The translations under genes and the position numbers were made by a program. A model generated the notes under the pieces. That model ran no database searches and was not told the DNA's origin. It saw only the letters and a program-made list of their open reading frames with translations. 64,000 nt of DNA from Triatoma infestans (Eukaryota > Arthropoda > Insecta > Hemiptera > Reduviidae): contig JAAEAF010006540.1 in assembly GCA_011037195.1 (NCBI GenBank), positions 18,441-82,440 of the forward strand, written 5' to 3'. Shown here piece after piece: positions 22,015-33,729 of the stretch (within the stretch, counting starts at the first letter, position 1; each line of letters begins with the position of its first letter).

Positions 22015-22500
22015 AACTGAGGGGACCGAAATATTTTTTCGTGTTAAAAGAATTTCGTGTAAAACGATAAAATAGCGGTTTGTTTTCGTTCCGATTTCTC
22101 TGTCATTGTACACTAAAAAAAACAACACAAAATTCGCTGTTTTGAACACAAAAGTCACCGAATTCGAAAACTAATTGAAATGTTTTGACAATGGCTGTGC
22201 CTTTACCTACTCAAAGACAAGCAGAACCTAGCAACAGTGGCGGCCATTGTTTATTTTGTTCCGTCTAACGAAAAAAAAAATAAGTAAAAAAAAATCTGCC
22301 TAACGATGTGATTCTAGAAAACAGGTATATTTTGTTCGTCCGGGAAGTGAAATCATTTCATGTTAAGCGATATTTGTTTCGTGTTGAAAGAAAAGAAATG
22401 TATCAAAATTACATAGTACTTTGTCGGGACCGCAGTATGATTTCTTGTCAACCGATTTTTCATGTTAAGCGCTTTTGTGGTCAACGTTTTTCACAGTAAT
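22015..22500 (+). repeat. Dispersed repeat R2, uninterrupted copy
   Basis: It holds repeated short phrases TTAACACGAAA, TTCGTGTTAAAAG, TTCATGTTAAGCG and TTCGTGTTGAAAG at both sides of the part shared with 206-1520. Repeated TTAACACGA-like ends are seen in pogo/Tigger-type elements, but no transposase is present, so this link is weak. Confidence 0.6.
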
Positions 22501-22959
22501 TAATAATAAAACAAACTGCAAAGACATTACACTGTTAATGATATTTGAGAATAAGGTTGCGAGAGAATAATTACGAGAGAATCAGACTGGCTGAGGAATT
22601 AGAAAGTACGTAGAATGATGTTGATTGACTAGTGTCGATAACTGTTCTAAAACTGTGTTCTCCTTTAGGGCTAGCTCGCCTCTATAAATATTTATATATA
22701 TTGTAGCGTTTTCCCCTCTAAACTAGCTACTGCAACTAGTTTTTAAGTGGGTTCGTATAGATAAAATACTCTAAACTTCGATAAAGAAATCACCAATTTA
22801 TTGTTATAGTACACAATAAATTACAAAATACAACATTTAATAATAATTACTTCACAGTTTAAACCATAAAAGTTCATTTTGTTCACTTTTTATACACTTT
22901 CCATAAACGTACACTTCGTTTGTAACTGGAAAAACTCTCTTAGACTCTATGTTGTCCCA

Positions 22960-22968
22960 CTATTTATA
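22960..22968 (-). promoter_or_regulatory. TATA box of the solo LTR
   Basis: TATAAATAG on the minus strand, 8 bp downstream of the heat-shock-element array. Transcription would start about 25-30 bases further, near 22930. Confidence 0.65.
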
Positions 22969-22976
22969 CCGGTAGA

Positions 22977-23011
22977 GAATCTTCTAGAACTTTCTCGATT
23001 CTTCCAGAGAG
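22977..23011 (-). promoter_or_regulatory. Heat shock element, seven 5-bp units
   Basis: Plus-strand units are GAATC TTCTA GAACT TTCTC GATTC TTCCA GAGAG: alternating nGAAn/nTTCn blocks in exact 5-bp phase. Five blocks have a perfect GAA or TTC; the fifth (GAT) and seventh (GAG) have one mismatch. Three units suffice for binding by trimeric HSF. Confidence 0.75.
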
Positions 23012-23244
23012 AGAGAGAGAGCTAGAGCGCCGCCAGCGCTTCCCAGCGGCCACTAGGAGAACCTGAGGTCCCTGCCTTCTCTCCTAGATGGCACCACCGG
23101 CTGCGTTGCAAGATGTATAATATGGAATTCTTCCTCCATAGTTTGGCCTAGATAGGGAGAATTAATGTTTCGAATCCCATTTATTAGGATCCTTGGTTCT
23201 TCGGGTCCTCACGAATCTTAATGATTCGGATCTCATTACAGGCT

Positions 23245-23945
23245 TCTAGCAAAGCGTTCTTCTATGTGTGTATTTTAGTATAATTATTAAAGTGAAAAAA
23301 AAAATTTTTAAGAAAAGCAGAACAGTAAAGAGAAGTCTTATGATAACAGATTTTTTCATCTTGCTAAAATTCTAAACTAAGTGTGCAATTTATAAGAAAA
23401 CTAAGAAAAAAAAAGTGTGTACACATTTTGGACTGTCTCATAATTTTCTATTTATTTATTTATTTGCTCTACGGTCGTCACTACAATTGCATCCAACTAC
23501 AGAAAATCGAATAGCTTTGCCAATTTGGCATTAGTTAAAAAGTGTTACCATTAAATATAAAACGTTAAATTTTATGCAATATTCTTAAATATCACTTGCA
23601 AAATTTTGATCCCCATTCAAATAAGGAACACCGTATGAAGCGAATAATATTTTTTTTAATAGCATCATGTAAAAATCAAAATAAATAAAATAATTGAATA
23701 TGTGGATGGGGTCCGTAATGCTGGATAACATTAAATTCTAGGCCTATGAAACCAAATTTTCGTCTTGCGCCATTTAAAATACATATTATTTGCATAATGT
23801 ACTTTTGAAATTTCCTATCGTTCCCTTTTTAAAAATACCACCACCATATCTCTCTCAACACATTTTTACTGTAAAGTTAAACATAAATTAATATCAATGT
23901 AAACAATATTTATGTTTGGCCGTTGTAAATTAAACAAGCCAAAAA
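23245..23945. other. Gene-free stretch
   Basis: A/T-rich with no recognised feature. Bases near 23800-23830 (ACTTTTGAAATTTCCTATCG) resemble the start of repeat R3. Confidence 0.4.
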
Positions 23946-23948
23946 AAT

Positions 23949-24437
23949 TTAGTTGGCTGGGGCCAAAGAAGAAACTTTTTATTTTTAAAAAAAGTTTATT
24001 CAACTTTTCGGACACCTTTGGTGTTCTTCTTCAGGAACTACAAAACAAAAAATATGGGTATCAAGAAAATTGTATGATAAAATTAAAACATATAACAATT
24101 AAACAATATTAGAAAGATATAATACCTGTTAAGGAAGAATGGAGAGTTAAATGTTTGAGGAGGTTATTGTTTGGTTGTAGAATAAAGTATACTTGCAAAG
24201 AGAACAGAGAGGGGAAATTTTTTTCCAAGTTGGGAAATATGAAGAGTGGTAGAAATGAAAAACAACTCTTAACAGGATCATATCTTTCTAATATTATTTA
24301 ATTGTTGTATGTTTTAATTTTATCATACAATTTTCTTGATACTCATATTTTTTGTTTTGTAGTTCCAAAGGTGTCCGAAAAGTCGAATAAACTTTTTTAA
24401 AAAATAAAAAGTTTCTTCTTTGGCCCCAGCCAACTAA
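23949..24437. mobile_element. Foldback element F2 with hammerhead motif
   Basis: TTAGTTGGCTGGGGCCAAAG at the left returns inverted as CTTTGGCCCCAGCCAACTAA at the right end. Arms of ~170 bp pair through CAAGAAAATTGTATGATAAA and beyond. The left arm holds a complete hammerhead-like core; the right arm has lost the CUGAAGA part but keeps GAAAAGUC-GAAU. There is no coding sequence. Confidence 0.85.
23998..24038 (-). ncRNA. Hammerhead-like motif, F2 left arm
   Basis: Minus strand: GUUC (24038-24035), CUGAAGA (exact consensus, 24034-24028), helix II with ACACC-AAA-GGUGU, GAAA (24009-24006), AGUU, then GAAU (24001-23998) pairing with GUUC (one wobble). The right arm has AGUC at the presumed cleavage site. 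Confidence 0.6.
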
Positions 24438-24689
24438 CTGTTTAGCTAGATAAATTAATATCATTTAAAAATAAGCATGATAAATAAAAACGTATACATT
24501 TGATTTTTCTCTATTTATTTATTTTAATATCATCTCCAATTTGCCGGTTACTGCCAATCTTCTTACTTATCAATTTACCTAAATATTTTCTAGTATTGAC
24601 CTTCTGGGATTTTCATATTTATTTATTATTTTTACAAGCTTTTGACTGTGCTTAAACTTTGTATTGCATTTCTTCAAAATTTATCAGTA

Positions 24690-25010
24690 TAGTACAGTCC
24701 TGAAATTTCTTATCCCCCCCCCTAATAAAAAATTACTTGATAAAACACTGAGCCTACTTAAAACCACTATTAAAATTTAGTTATAAAGTATTCTTCAAAA
24801 CATGCTATTTATTATATCCTATTTTCTAATGTCTAATCATAATTTATAATAATTCCATTTTGCCATTAAATAAGCACACACTTAGTAACATAACCTTGTA
24901 ACCTTCCCACATATATACAACCCATAAGTGTCGAGGGTGACAGAAACCGTTGAAGTGAACTCTCTGCAAGAACTTGATAAATTTACTCTAATGATGGATG
25001 AAAATCTGAA
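24690..25010 (+). repeat. Dispersed repeat R3, copy 1
   Basis: It aligns in the same order with 63697-64000: AATTTCTTATCCCCCCCC, ATTAAAATTTAGTTATAAAG, ATCATAATTTATAATAATTC and TTGAAGTGAACTCTCT. No ends, ORF or class identified. Confidence 0.6.
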
Positions 25011-25184
25011 ACCTGTCAGGAATAAAATAAATATGTATGCTACGACGTATAAAATACCAGATATTACCTAAATAAAATAAATCATTTATATTACAATTCT
25101 CACACAATGTTTTCTTAAAGCATAGAATTTTTATTAAATCTTTAGTTACCTCAATATTTCACAGATAGTGCTACGTACACTATT

Positions 25185-27065
25185 AAAAAAGAAAATCTTG
25201 TGTGAAACACTCACACGTTTTTCTCTCACTTTCTAATTTAATACAATTCAATCAAGAAATGTTTCTTTAAAATTCCAAAGTTCCAATGTTTATTTGCTTT
25301 GGCCATAAAAATGGTGGTAGAGATTTTACTTGTATATGAGCGGCCTTATTTCCAGCGCTCTAAATCAAAACCAAGAAAGCTTGTTTAAATTTAAATTTAA
25401 AATAAATGACAGCCCCTCCCCAACCTTAAAAACAGTTTTTTCGTACAAATATTTCAAATGAAAGTGACAATTTTTTTATATTTGCAGCAAACATTCCAAG
25501 TATAATGAAAATCGTTGCAACAATTTTCAAGAAAATTCCAAAATATAACTCAAGAAAACCTGTTCTGCAAAATTACACTTCCATTTAACCGAGTTTCTTC
25601 AAATTTGGAATTCTATCAATGCTTCTAATGTGTATTAATATTTTTTTTTATAACGCCCGCGCCCTTACTGACTTCTCATCATTCGGCGCCTTGCAACCCA
25701 ATATAATCTGCTCGCGTATTTGCGATCGTCCAAATCATTTCTTCTGTACATCTTCCAAACCTGCACAACGAAGCAGGTGTTGGGCGTCCATATTTTCCAA
25801 TGCGGAGCAAGTGGACCTGCAAAAACTCATGTCCATCATCCTGAAGGCTGCGACCATTTCAGCACAGCGCAGTGCTTGTGGGAGGGGGTAAGGAGGAGAC
25901 TCTCCCACGACTTTCCCTCAGCCTGGCTTACCTGCCTCGCTCTTACCAGCTCCTTTATTCGGGATTTTATGATGCGTTTAGCAGAGGAGAATGGAAGAGG
26001 TGGATGCGGGTGGTGTTGTGACGCTCCTTGCCTCGCCAATTTGTCAGCTTGGTCGTTCCCAAAAAGGTCACAGTGGCCAAGAATCCACTGCAGAACCACA
26101 TGTCATCCACCTGAGATCAACTTGTCTACATGTTTCCTTGGCTCGATCACCTCCTTGCTGGAAACTGCTAATATTGGCCGCCTGGGAATCCACAAAAATT
26201 ACCAACATAGGTGGAGTTGTCCTTTTTGCCACTTCCATTAAAGCCATTGAAATGGCCTTGACTTCTCCGTCAAAATTTGTGGAATTTGCACCAACCGGCG
26301 CAGAGAGCGAGAAAGATTCACAGTATACTCCGGCCCCTGCATTACTCTTACTTGATTGGGCAAAGCCATCTGCGTATAAATGCAGCCATTGTTCAGCGAG
26401 GTAACGCGTACATATGGTGTCTTGAGCCAGTGCGCGCAATTCCCATTCGAGGGTGTCGGCTTTATTTACCGATTGAAGGAAATCTGCCACATGTTTCTGC
26501 TTTATAGAGAGTATGTCCGGGAGAGCCAACCTCGCTTACGATTGAAGCCCGTTTTGTGCACTTATTCAGTTACTTATGTGGTAATTACATATACTGAAGT
26601 GGTACTTTAGAGGAAATCTTAACGCTATTGTTACCCCCAAAAATCAATTTTCCCGGGAAAATGTTAAAAGTGATAGTATTTATGTGTAGATGGTACAGGA
26701 AGTTTACAGAAAAATAGTTGTACCCGTCTTGAAAAAAAAAAAAACGGCTGTCTTGAAAACTGGCAAAAAAAACATTCAGTGAAGTCAAACTTCCGGTTAA
26801 TGAATTTTGCTAGAAATTTTCGAGCCTGATGCGGTAGTAGAATCTAAAGAGCTTCCTGCGAATTTTTCGATTTGGAGATATTCTGTTAACAAACAGACAA
26901 AGACAGAGACAGTCACACACACACACACACACAGGTACAGACATCATTCGCTAAAAACATTTTTTTTCGTATTCAGAGGACACCAAAACATGTATTTCCG
27001 GTGAAAACTCAATTAGGAAAATTTGGCACGATCGCAATACTTCCTCTTACATAAGAGAAAGTTAT
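25185..27065 (-). repeat. Old HINE-like copy split by a non-LTR retrotransposon fragment
   Basis: The left part (25185-25640) starts with the tail AAATCTTGTGTGAAACACTC and runs into modules. The right part (26570-27065) completes a module, a (CA)n tract at 26912-26935 and the hairpin end (TACTTCCTCTTACATAAGAG). The two parts are consecutive segments of the consensus, so the intervening DNA was inserted. Confidence 0.75.
25641..26530 (-). pseudogene. Non-LTR retrotransposon fragment: RNase H domain
   Basis: On the minus strand the fragment encodes an RNase H fold in two overlapping frames: YADGFAQSSK and GAGVY (first catalytic Asp), FDGEVKAISMAL (Glu), VIFVDSQAA (second Asp), then after a frameshift near 26090 LQWILGHCDLFGNDQADKLA (the His and last Asp region). 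This is the type I RNase H found at the C-terminus of pol in Jockey/I/R1-related elements. Stops and frameshifts follow downstream. A T run at 25641-25650 is the poly(A) tail of the minus-strand element. Everything 5' of RNase H is missing (5' truncation). AATGTG-like sequences at both borders may be a decayed target duplication. Confidence 0.8.
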
Positions 27066-27079
27066 AATACTTCAGAAGT

Positions 27080-27400
27080 AGCTACTTTACAACCACCTTA
27101 AAGCCAATTTTCTCAGAAAAAAAAACATGCCAATTTTCTGAGAAAAGAAAAACATTTCAAATAAAAGTGAAGGTATAAGGTAATTTGCGAAAAAGATTTT
27201 AAGAACATTGCACATGTTTATGAGGAAATCGCGAAAGAAATGAAAAATCCATTGATTGAAGTGGTATTTCTTGGTTAGGTGCATGAGGAATTTACTAATC
27301 GCTTTCTGTCAGATCCCAAGGTGATGTCCAAACGGAATATCTAGTTTGGGCTCCTGCAAATATTTTGATCTATGCTGTACACATAACTATAAACATACGC
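27080..27400 (-). repeat. HINE-like head fragment
   Basis: AAACGGAATATCTAGTTTGG and GATCTATGCTGTAC match the block next to the microsatellite in the family, reversed. The preceding 200 bases are a degraded module. Confidence 0.55.
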
Positions 27401-29640
27401 TTGCATACACCACGTTTTCCACCCTGTTTGACACCGGTCAATCCCAAATTGATATAAGCCTCCATCTTATATACGACGATAGAGGCATGTTTACTCACTT
27501 TTTTGTTTTTCCACAGCCTTCCATTCTACCATGTGATTCTTTTCCTTCTGGCCTCGGTCCAAGTTTGTCCTCTGACAATTCCCTCAAAAAAAAAAATATA
27601 TCTTAACTATTGCCCGCTTAATCTCATTGTGTTTCTGAGAATTACGTTAAGGCAACTACATATTCAGAGCCTTGAGAGATAAAAATCTTTAAAATAATCA
27701 ACTGTTTAATAAAATATTATAATCAATAAAATGCAGCAATTAATGACGTTGTAGGCAAGAATTACTAAATCCATAAGTACTTACTAGAATGGAGGTTGTT
27801 CTCAAATTCATATTTCTCTAGCCTGTCGTAGAGAGGTTGGCGAAATACCCTGTGTTATGAATAGCTCGGAAGGATATTGGAAAGAAAGGGTATATTGGTC
27901 GTCTAGGGAGGGGGAATTTTTAGTGCTTTTACCGCGCCTAGAATTCTCCAAGGGATCGGATGATTACTAATTATAGCTAGTCAAAACATATTCAACGAGG
28001 CATAGTAAAAAATAAGGGAAAGTAAAAAAGATAATGAATTCCCTCAGAAAGTAGTATAAAAGAGCATGCCATTAGTTGGGACTCGATTGGTCGAAATCCC
28101 TGAGTGGACTGAGAATGGAGTGTATGAGACTTAGGCTGAAATAAAAGAGTTACATTCTTTTGAGTGCCAATGGATTCGGCGTATAAGGTAATAAGATGCC
28201 GACACACTGGGAAGGAAAAGACTTAAAGGAGGCTTTTTTGTGGAATAAGTGGCCACTAACTCCTCAAAGAGCTCAGATATGACAGGGAAGTCGAGCGTTT
28301 ATTGCTTTTGACAGAACCCTCTTAGCTCTGTTGCAAGACATTAATGGAAAAGATGGGAATCGTATAACAGCTTGAGCAAATATAGGCTTTAAATGCTAAC
28401 GAGTTTCCTCATAAGACACTGTAAACTCGGGGGGCATTTGTAGAAACTAGGTTTGGAATTCTAGAGCACCTGCAAATTCTGTGGAAAATGGAGGAGACTC
28501 AAATACACGGAACTCAAGGTGCCCTAATCCAGAGAGAAGCTCTAGAACTCTGGATATAAACTTAGTAGATATCGTCCTTAGCACCTTCCCAGATTGCGAA
28601 ATTTCTCACAGAAATATACCTGAAAGTGGCAGATTGCTTATAGCTGAAACGTTTCATACTGGCACCTGATGGAGGGCACACAATCTCTTTCAAGGTCAAA
28701 GGCAATTTTAAAATTAATTCCATTGTTACAAAGATATCTTTGACATTGAATATATCAAAGTAACGATTTAAAAAATAAAAATAACTTTAGTATCGATATG
28801 TTTGTAAATTCTTTTGTTAGAAAACATAGTTTTAGTTTTTTTTTTATTACTTACATATTATATATTTTATTGCCTAGAGGCTTATTTCTTAAAAACACGC
28901 GAACTTTTCAAATACATCCTTTGATTATACTTTTTCCTCCAGGCAAAGGTGATCTGTTTATCCGTATGAATTCTGAATTTTTATTTATTTCTTTTTAATA
29001 AAATTTTTTTTTTTTTTGACTAAATGTTCAAATGTATCACTTTTTGTGTAGTCTGTGAGGTAATACTAGCGATTGTTACTCGTGTACGCGTATACGGTTT
29101 AGAGAAAAGAAGTTGATGGCGTCACCTCGTGTTATAATTAATAATATCTAGTTATTATATGATTACCAGTGTATCACTAATTAAATATACAATACTACAT
29201 TTCTGTAAACCTGGCATTCTAACTACGCATATACATATATATAAACCAATCAATTTCATTTATGCGGAAAAGGTTATTTTCCGGTATATAGATAGATAAA
29301 TATCGGTAAAATCGATTTTAAGGGAGTTCTAGGGAATCTATAAATTAGTCTTAAATTTTAATTGCCTTTATAAGTTTTACAGTGGGCTGACAGAGGGCGC
29401 TGGTAATCCCCTAGAGAGAAAGTCATGTAAGTGTTCCATATCAGATTTATTTAAAGATGAAAATGAAGTATGTAAACAAAACAAATTAATTGCCTATTAA
29501 TTTATTAAATATAGCTGTATTTAAGCAAAAATGAGCAAGAGAAATTCACATAAAAAAACTATGTATTTATAAAATTTACAACCATAAAATGGCAAAATAA
29601 ATTAAAAAAAATCAGTCTGCTCGTTTTTTATGTACATATT
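27401..29640. other. Gene-free stretch
   Basis: No exon, RNA gene or complete element. 29401-29450 holds a HINE-like tail (AGAGAAAGTCATGTAAGTGT, then ATATCAGATTT). Small frames, such as 28481-28669, show no features. Confidence 0.4.
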
Positions 29641-29860
29641 TTTGATTATATGGTTAGTGTGTGCCTTTTAAAATAGTGAATGCGGTGAGCAGATTATTTA
29701 ATAGGGAACCCGTGGCTGACAGCGGGGTGGTGAGTGAATCCATGACAAGGACAGACCATTCAGTGTTGCCTTTGTGCAATGCATGGCCCTGGTTCATCCG
29801 GATATCGCCTCTAAGAATATTAAACGTGACGACAAGTCACATCTTATATTCTAGTTGATA
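29641..29860. other. Short GC-richer island, unidentified
   Basis: About 200 bases of markedly higher GC within AT-rich DNA, open on the plus strand for 65 codons from 29661. No family recognised; it could be an exon or the remnant of an insertion. Confidence 0.3.
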
Positions 29861-32800
29861 TTCTTTGCACTTTATAATCATGTATTGAAAAGAAGATTTT
29901 TAATATATTAAACTAAAAAAATGTTAAGGAAAATCTCACAACTTTCTCTTGTTGCAGTTAATAAAATAATAACTAAAAAAAAAATTTAACTCAACCTTTA
30001 GTTGTCCGTATCGTCCACACTTAATTGTAGCTGGTGGAGGGGGTAACGTTAGTAGTCAGTGCATAGCAGACACCTGAATGTGAGTAGATTCTATCAGTCA
30101 GTTCATAGTCATTCTTCAACATCTTTTAGAAATCTAAGGTCAGATAATCCCCCCCTTAAATCAGTTTTTCCAATCAAATGTTTCAAATAAAAGTGGTTGG
30201 TTTATAGCGTGCAGTTAACATTCCATGTTTATGGAAAATCATTGGAGCCATTTTAGAGATAACCTCGAAATACTTAGAGAACCTATATATTATGTAAAGA
30301 TATGTAAATCTGGTCATACATTTTAAAGTCATAATATCTATAAAGGTGGTAGAATCATAAATTACATGTATAGTTTAAAGGCACTTTAAAGAAAAGGTTA
30401 ATCTTGCAACTCCACTACAAGCCCTAAAAAATAGTTCTTTTCTGGACTAAGTGTTTCTTATTATAGTAACAGATCCATATTATGTGTAGTGCTAGTACAA
30501 AGTTTAAAGAAATATATAAATATGGTGTATCAAAAGTCTGCGTTTTTTCATTCATTTAGTTGAATGAACTGTTTTATATAAATATAGCGTTGATATTGCA
30601 GTTTGGTTACTTAATACTGATTACTTGACATTCACTTTTCAGTATGTAACAGTATTTAGTGGAGTTTTGATCTCATGAGTTGGTTTAAAAAGTTATAAAA
30701 TGAGTGATTAAATTTTGAAATTCCGGTGATATTTTAGCATTACTTATTATAAAAAAACAAAGGCTTAGCAGCAATAGCTGCAGCTCGAGAAATTCGTAAA
30801 GTTGAGGGAACCAATACCTTGTCAATTGTTTGAAAATACCTAGCTGCACAGTAATTGTTTGAAAATATCAGGGACGGAGATATGAGCTTTAAATAATAAG
30901 TGAAATGTTCTGGCGTTGAGGCCCCAATTGAGGTTCCAAATCCTGGGGAAGAAAAAACTTGAGTTATCTTGAAGTAAAACTTGAGCCTCAAAACTCCATC
31001 TTGATTTGACTGTGATTGATATTCAAATATGGAGTGACTTAATTTTTTTTTTTTTACTACGAAATTTTATGGTCTCCAGAATTTATCCAACAAAATTTCA
31101 ACATTTTTTAAATGTGTGCATTAAAGCATTTCATAGTAACTTACACGATTCAGTAATATAGTAGAGTATCCTTATTGCAGAGCAGGAAAGAATTTCATTT
31201 TGCATAAATACAGACAATTAAATATTTTACTTTCAAAATTCAATGTAATTTAATTTGTGCCCTATTATTAGAAATGATAAAGCAAACAAACAATATAAAT
31301 ACTAGGAATAAATAAGTCATCAATAGCCTTATTTATACTTTATATTCCTTTTAATATTTAAATTAGATTAACATTGAATTTCTTTTATTTCCTGGGAGAA
31401 TAATAGTGAGTTCAACTTCTTAGAATATGCCTTTTATTATAAGAGGCCATATGGTCGAACTATATTGTAATAAAAAGACTTAACTGGTACAAGGCTGACC
31501 ACGCATTTTTGTTTGTGTAAATAATTCTTTATTATATGTATTAATTGTAAAATTAAGTAATATTCTTTATTAAAACACTTTCTTTTCTAAAAAAGGAAAT
31601 ATTTTGAAGATTAAGATTTATAAAGTCACAGAAATCTTTAAAAACTCAAAGAAATTAATTATGATTCTGGGGAAAGCGTTGTTATTTTTAACCCATTTGG
31701 AAATAAAAGGGATGAAAATCAAACAATAAGTGCTATCTATTGGTCGTGTACTGAACTAAACGCTCCTTCAGGCAACAATGTAAACAATTTCACGTTCATA
31801 TAGGACTTTAATTAATTGTAAACTATATTCCTTTGTAATTTTATCTATCATGTCTTTATTGTTATTAAAAAAGTCCGTTTCAATAACCTAACATCAAACT
31901 AACTTATAAAAAGTAACTAGTTACTCTATAAAAACTAGACTGTGTTTTTGGTTTCAATTAATGTTTCCTTTCAGAAATTTTTGGAGCAATTTTAATTAAT
32001 ATTCATTTTTATTTTTATAGAAACAGAATTTTAATGGAAGAATAAACTAAAAATGAGTAAAGATTTAAAAATGGGCTGATGAAATTCAAATAATATTGGC
32101 TCTGTTTGCAAAGTATGCTGGATCCAATATTTAAAACTGATCAAAAACCAATCTAATAAATTCTGTTTTTTTTTTCTTTTCAACGAACAGCTTTTGACTT
32201 GTTGTTTAAACCTAAAACTGTTTAAGTCTTCCATCTTCTTTTTTAAAAGCAATTTATTTTACTGGAAAATTTTAATGATAAATTGGCGAACCCAAGCAAC
32301 TAGTGCCCAGTTTTGTCAGCTTATTTAGCTTAGTAATAAAATATAATTCAGGCATATTGATTAAGGTGGTATTTTCTTCTAACTAGGATTAACTCCACAC
32401 TTAAGCCATCTCTCCATTCATTCAACAGCTATTTTATCATTTATAAACATTCAAGTTCTGTTGTTAAGAGGTATCTCTGATTTCAAATCGGCAGCAAATC
32501 TGAAAATTGTGTATGTAAATTTTGAAACCCCCACAGAAATCGTTACGCTTATCGTTCGCACCAAAGACGACAGCGTTGGCATGCGCTGGGCAGAGCTTTT
32601 TAGTATTAATATAAGAATTCTGTAAATTTTTTTCCATGTATGGAAGTATGGAATAAATTAGTTTTTACGTCGAATCCCTTGCACACTTGTATGTACTGCA
32701 GAATATTTACCTATATATTCACCTCCAGATGAAGTCACTTAACAAAGTAACTACTTAAAACAAATGCTCATAATAATCTCATTATTTACAAATTAAAACT

Positions 32801-33725
32801 TTTTGACTATAAAAAGATCTTCCCACTTAATGATAATCTTAATATAATGATATTTAATTGCGTTTGTTGAAAAAATCATTAATTCTTCACTCTCATTAAA
32901 AAAAAAAATAATAATATTTCTAATTTACTTTTTTTTTTGCGTGAAATAAAATCTTGTATTGTTCACACACATACAATTCACTACATGAACTAATTGAATT
33001 CTATTATACTTTTGGCAGATTTATTGAATTTGTGAATGCGAAAAATGTTCAATAACTTGACTTGAAACTTTTGTTATTTAATATTTTGTAGAGTTTATCC
33101 TGAAAACCAATTTTTTTGCCTTTTAAAGTTTTTTTTTCATTACTATTTTTAAGTATTTGGGTCTCACAATGTGTACTTTAAGTTTGTAGTTTAACATGTA
33201 TTATGAAGCCATTTTCTTATCTCTCTGAAATAATTAAAAAAATTAATGCAAATATTTAAATATAAAAATTTAGCAATGCTTTTTTTTTTTCTATTTCTTC
33301 TTGGCTTACTGTCTGTACAGAATAGCCAGGAATGTAAATAAGGTTATTTATTTATTCTCTGCCCAGGTTTCTTGCGGTTTTCATGTAAACCGTTTTAGAA
33401 ATGTTTAAAAGCTATTAAACTGAATAATATTTTAAATTAGTTATTTTTGCTTGGTATTTTTGGGTAAACCAAATAATAAAATAAAATTAAAAAATATAAC
33501 TATTTACCCATACTCTGGCACAATTCTTCTAAGCTGGAAAATATTTGACTAGTAACTTGGGCTTTTTGGCATTATTTGTGTTACTTTACTTTTAATTATT
33601 CCCTGTAAAAGTCGTTACGTTAGGTTATGTTAACAATATGTTAAATTTATTTATTTTCAATTTTATTTGTTATTTATAATATTTATTTGTGTACAACAAT
33701 ACAATACAATAAGTATGTTGAAGAG
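29861..33725. other. Gene-free AT-rich stretch (3.9 kb)
   Basis: I find no splice-consistent exon, RNA gene or complete transposon. A HINE-like end piece (ATCTCACAACTTTCTCTTG) lies at 29931-29950 and decayed module phrases (TTTCAAATAAAAGTG) near 30180. 31000-33600 is the plainest DNA in the window. Confidence 0.45.
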
Positions 33726-33729
33726 AATA

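Larger units (their letters stand above)
22702..23240 (-). mobile_element. Solo LTR with heat-shock-element promoter
   Basis: Read on the minus strand it starts TGTAATGAGATCCGAATC and ends GGGGAAAACGCTACA (TG..CA). In order it holds a GC-rich U3, a (GA)n tract, seven adjacent heat-shock-element units (23011-22977), the TATA box TATAAATAG (22968-22960), then AATAAA (22802-22797) and a short U5. That is the normal U3-R-U5 layout of an LTR, about 539 bp. No internal retrotransposon follows on either side, so it is a solo LTR; no matching target duplication is visible. Its start resembles that of the LTR at 58192 (TGTAAGAGGATCCGAAG). Element class is not determined. Confidence 0.65.

Noticed and set aside
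22977..23011. Promoter of a host hsp gene
   Set aside because: Downstream there is no hsp coding sequence; AATAAA follows within ~160 bp and the unit is bounded by TG..CA, which fits an LTR better.
25720..26241. 173-codon plus-strand ORF
   Set aside because: It is the antisense shadow of the minus-strand RNase H domain, whose motifs are clear.
28615..28680. Hammerhead-like CTGAAAG...GAAACGTTTC
   Set aside because: The core is wrong (CUGAAAG), helix II is weak and the bases after GAAACGUU do not pair with those before the core.
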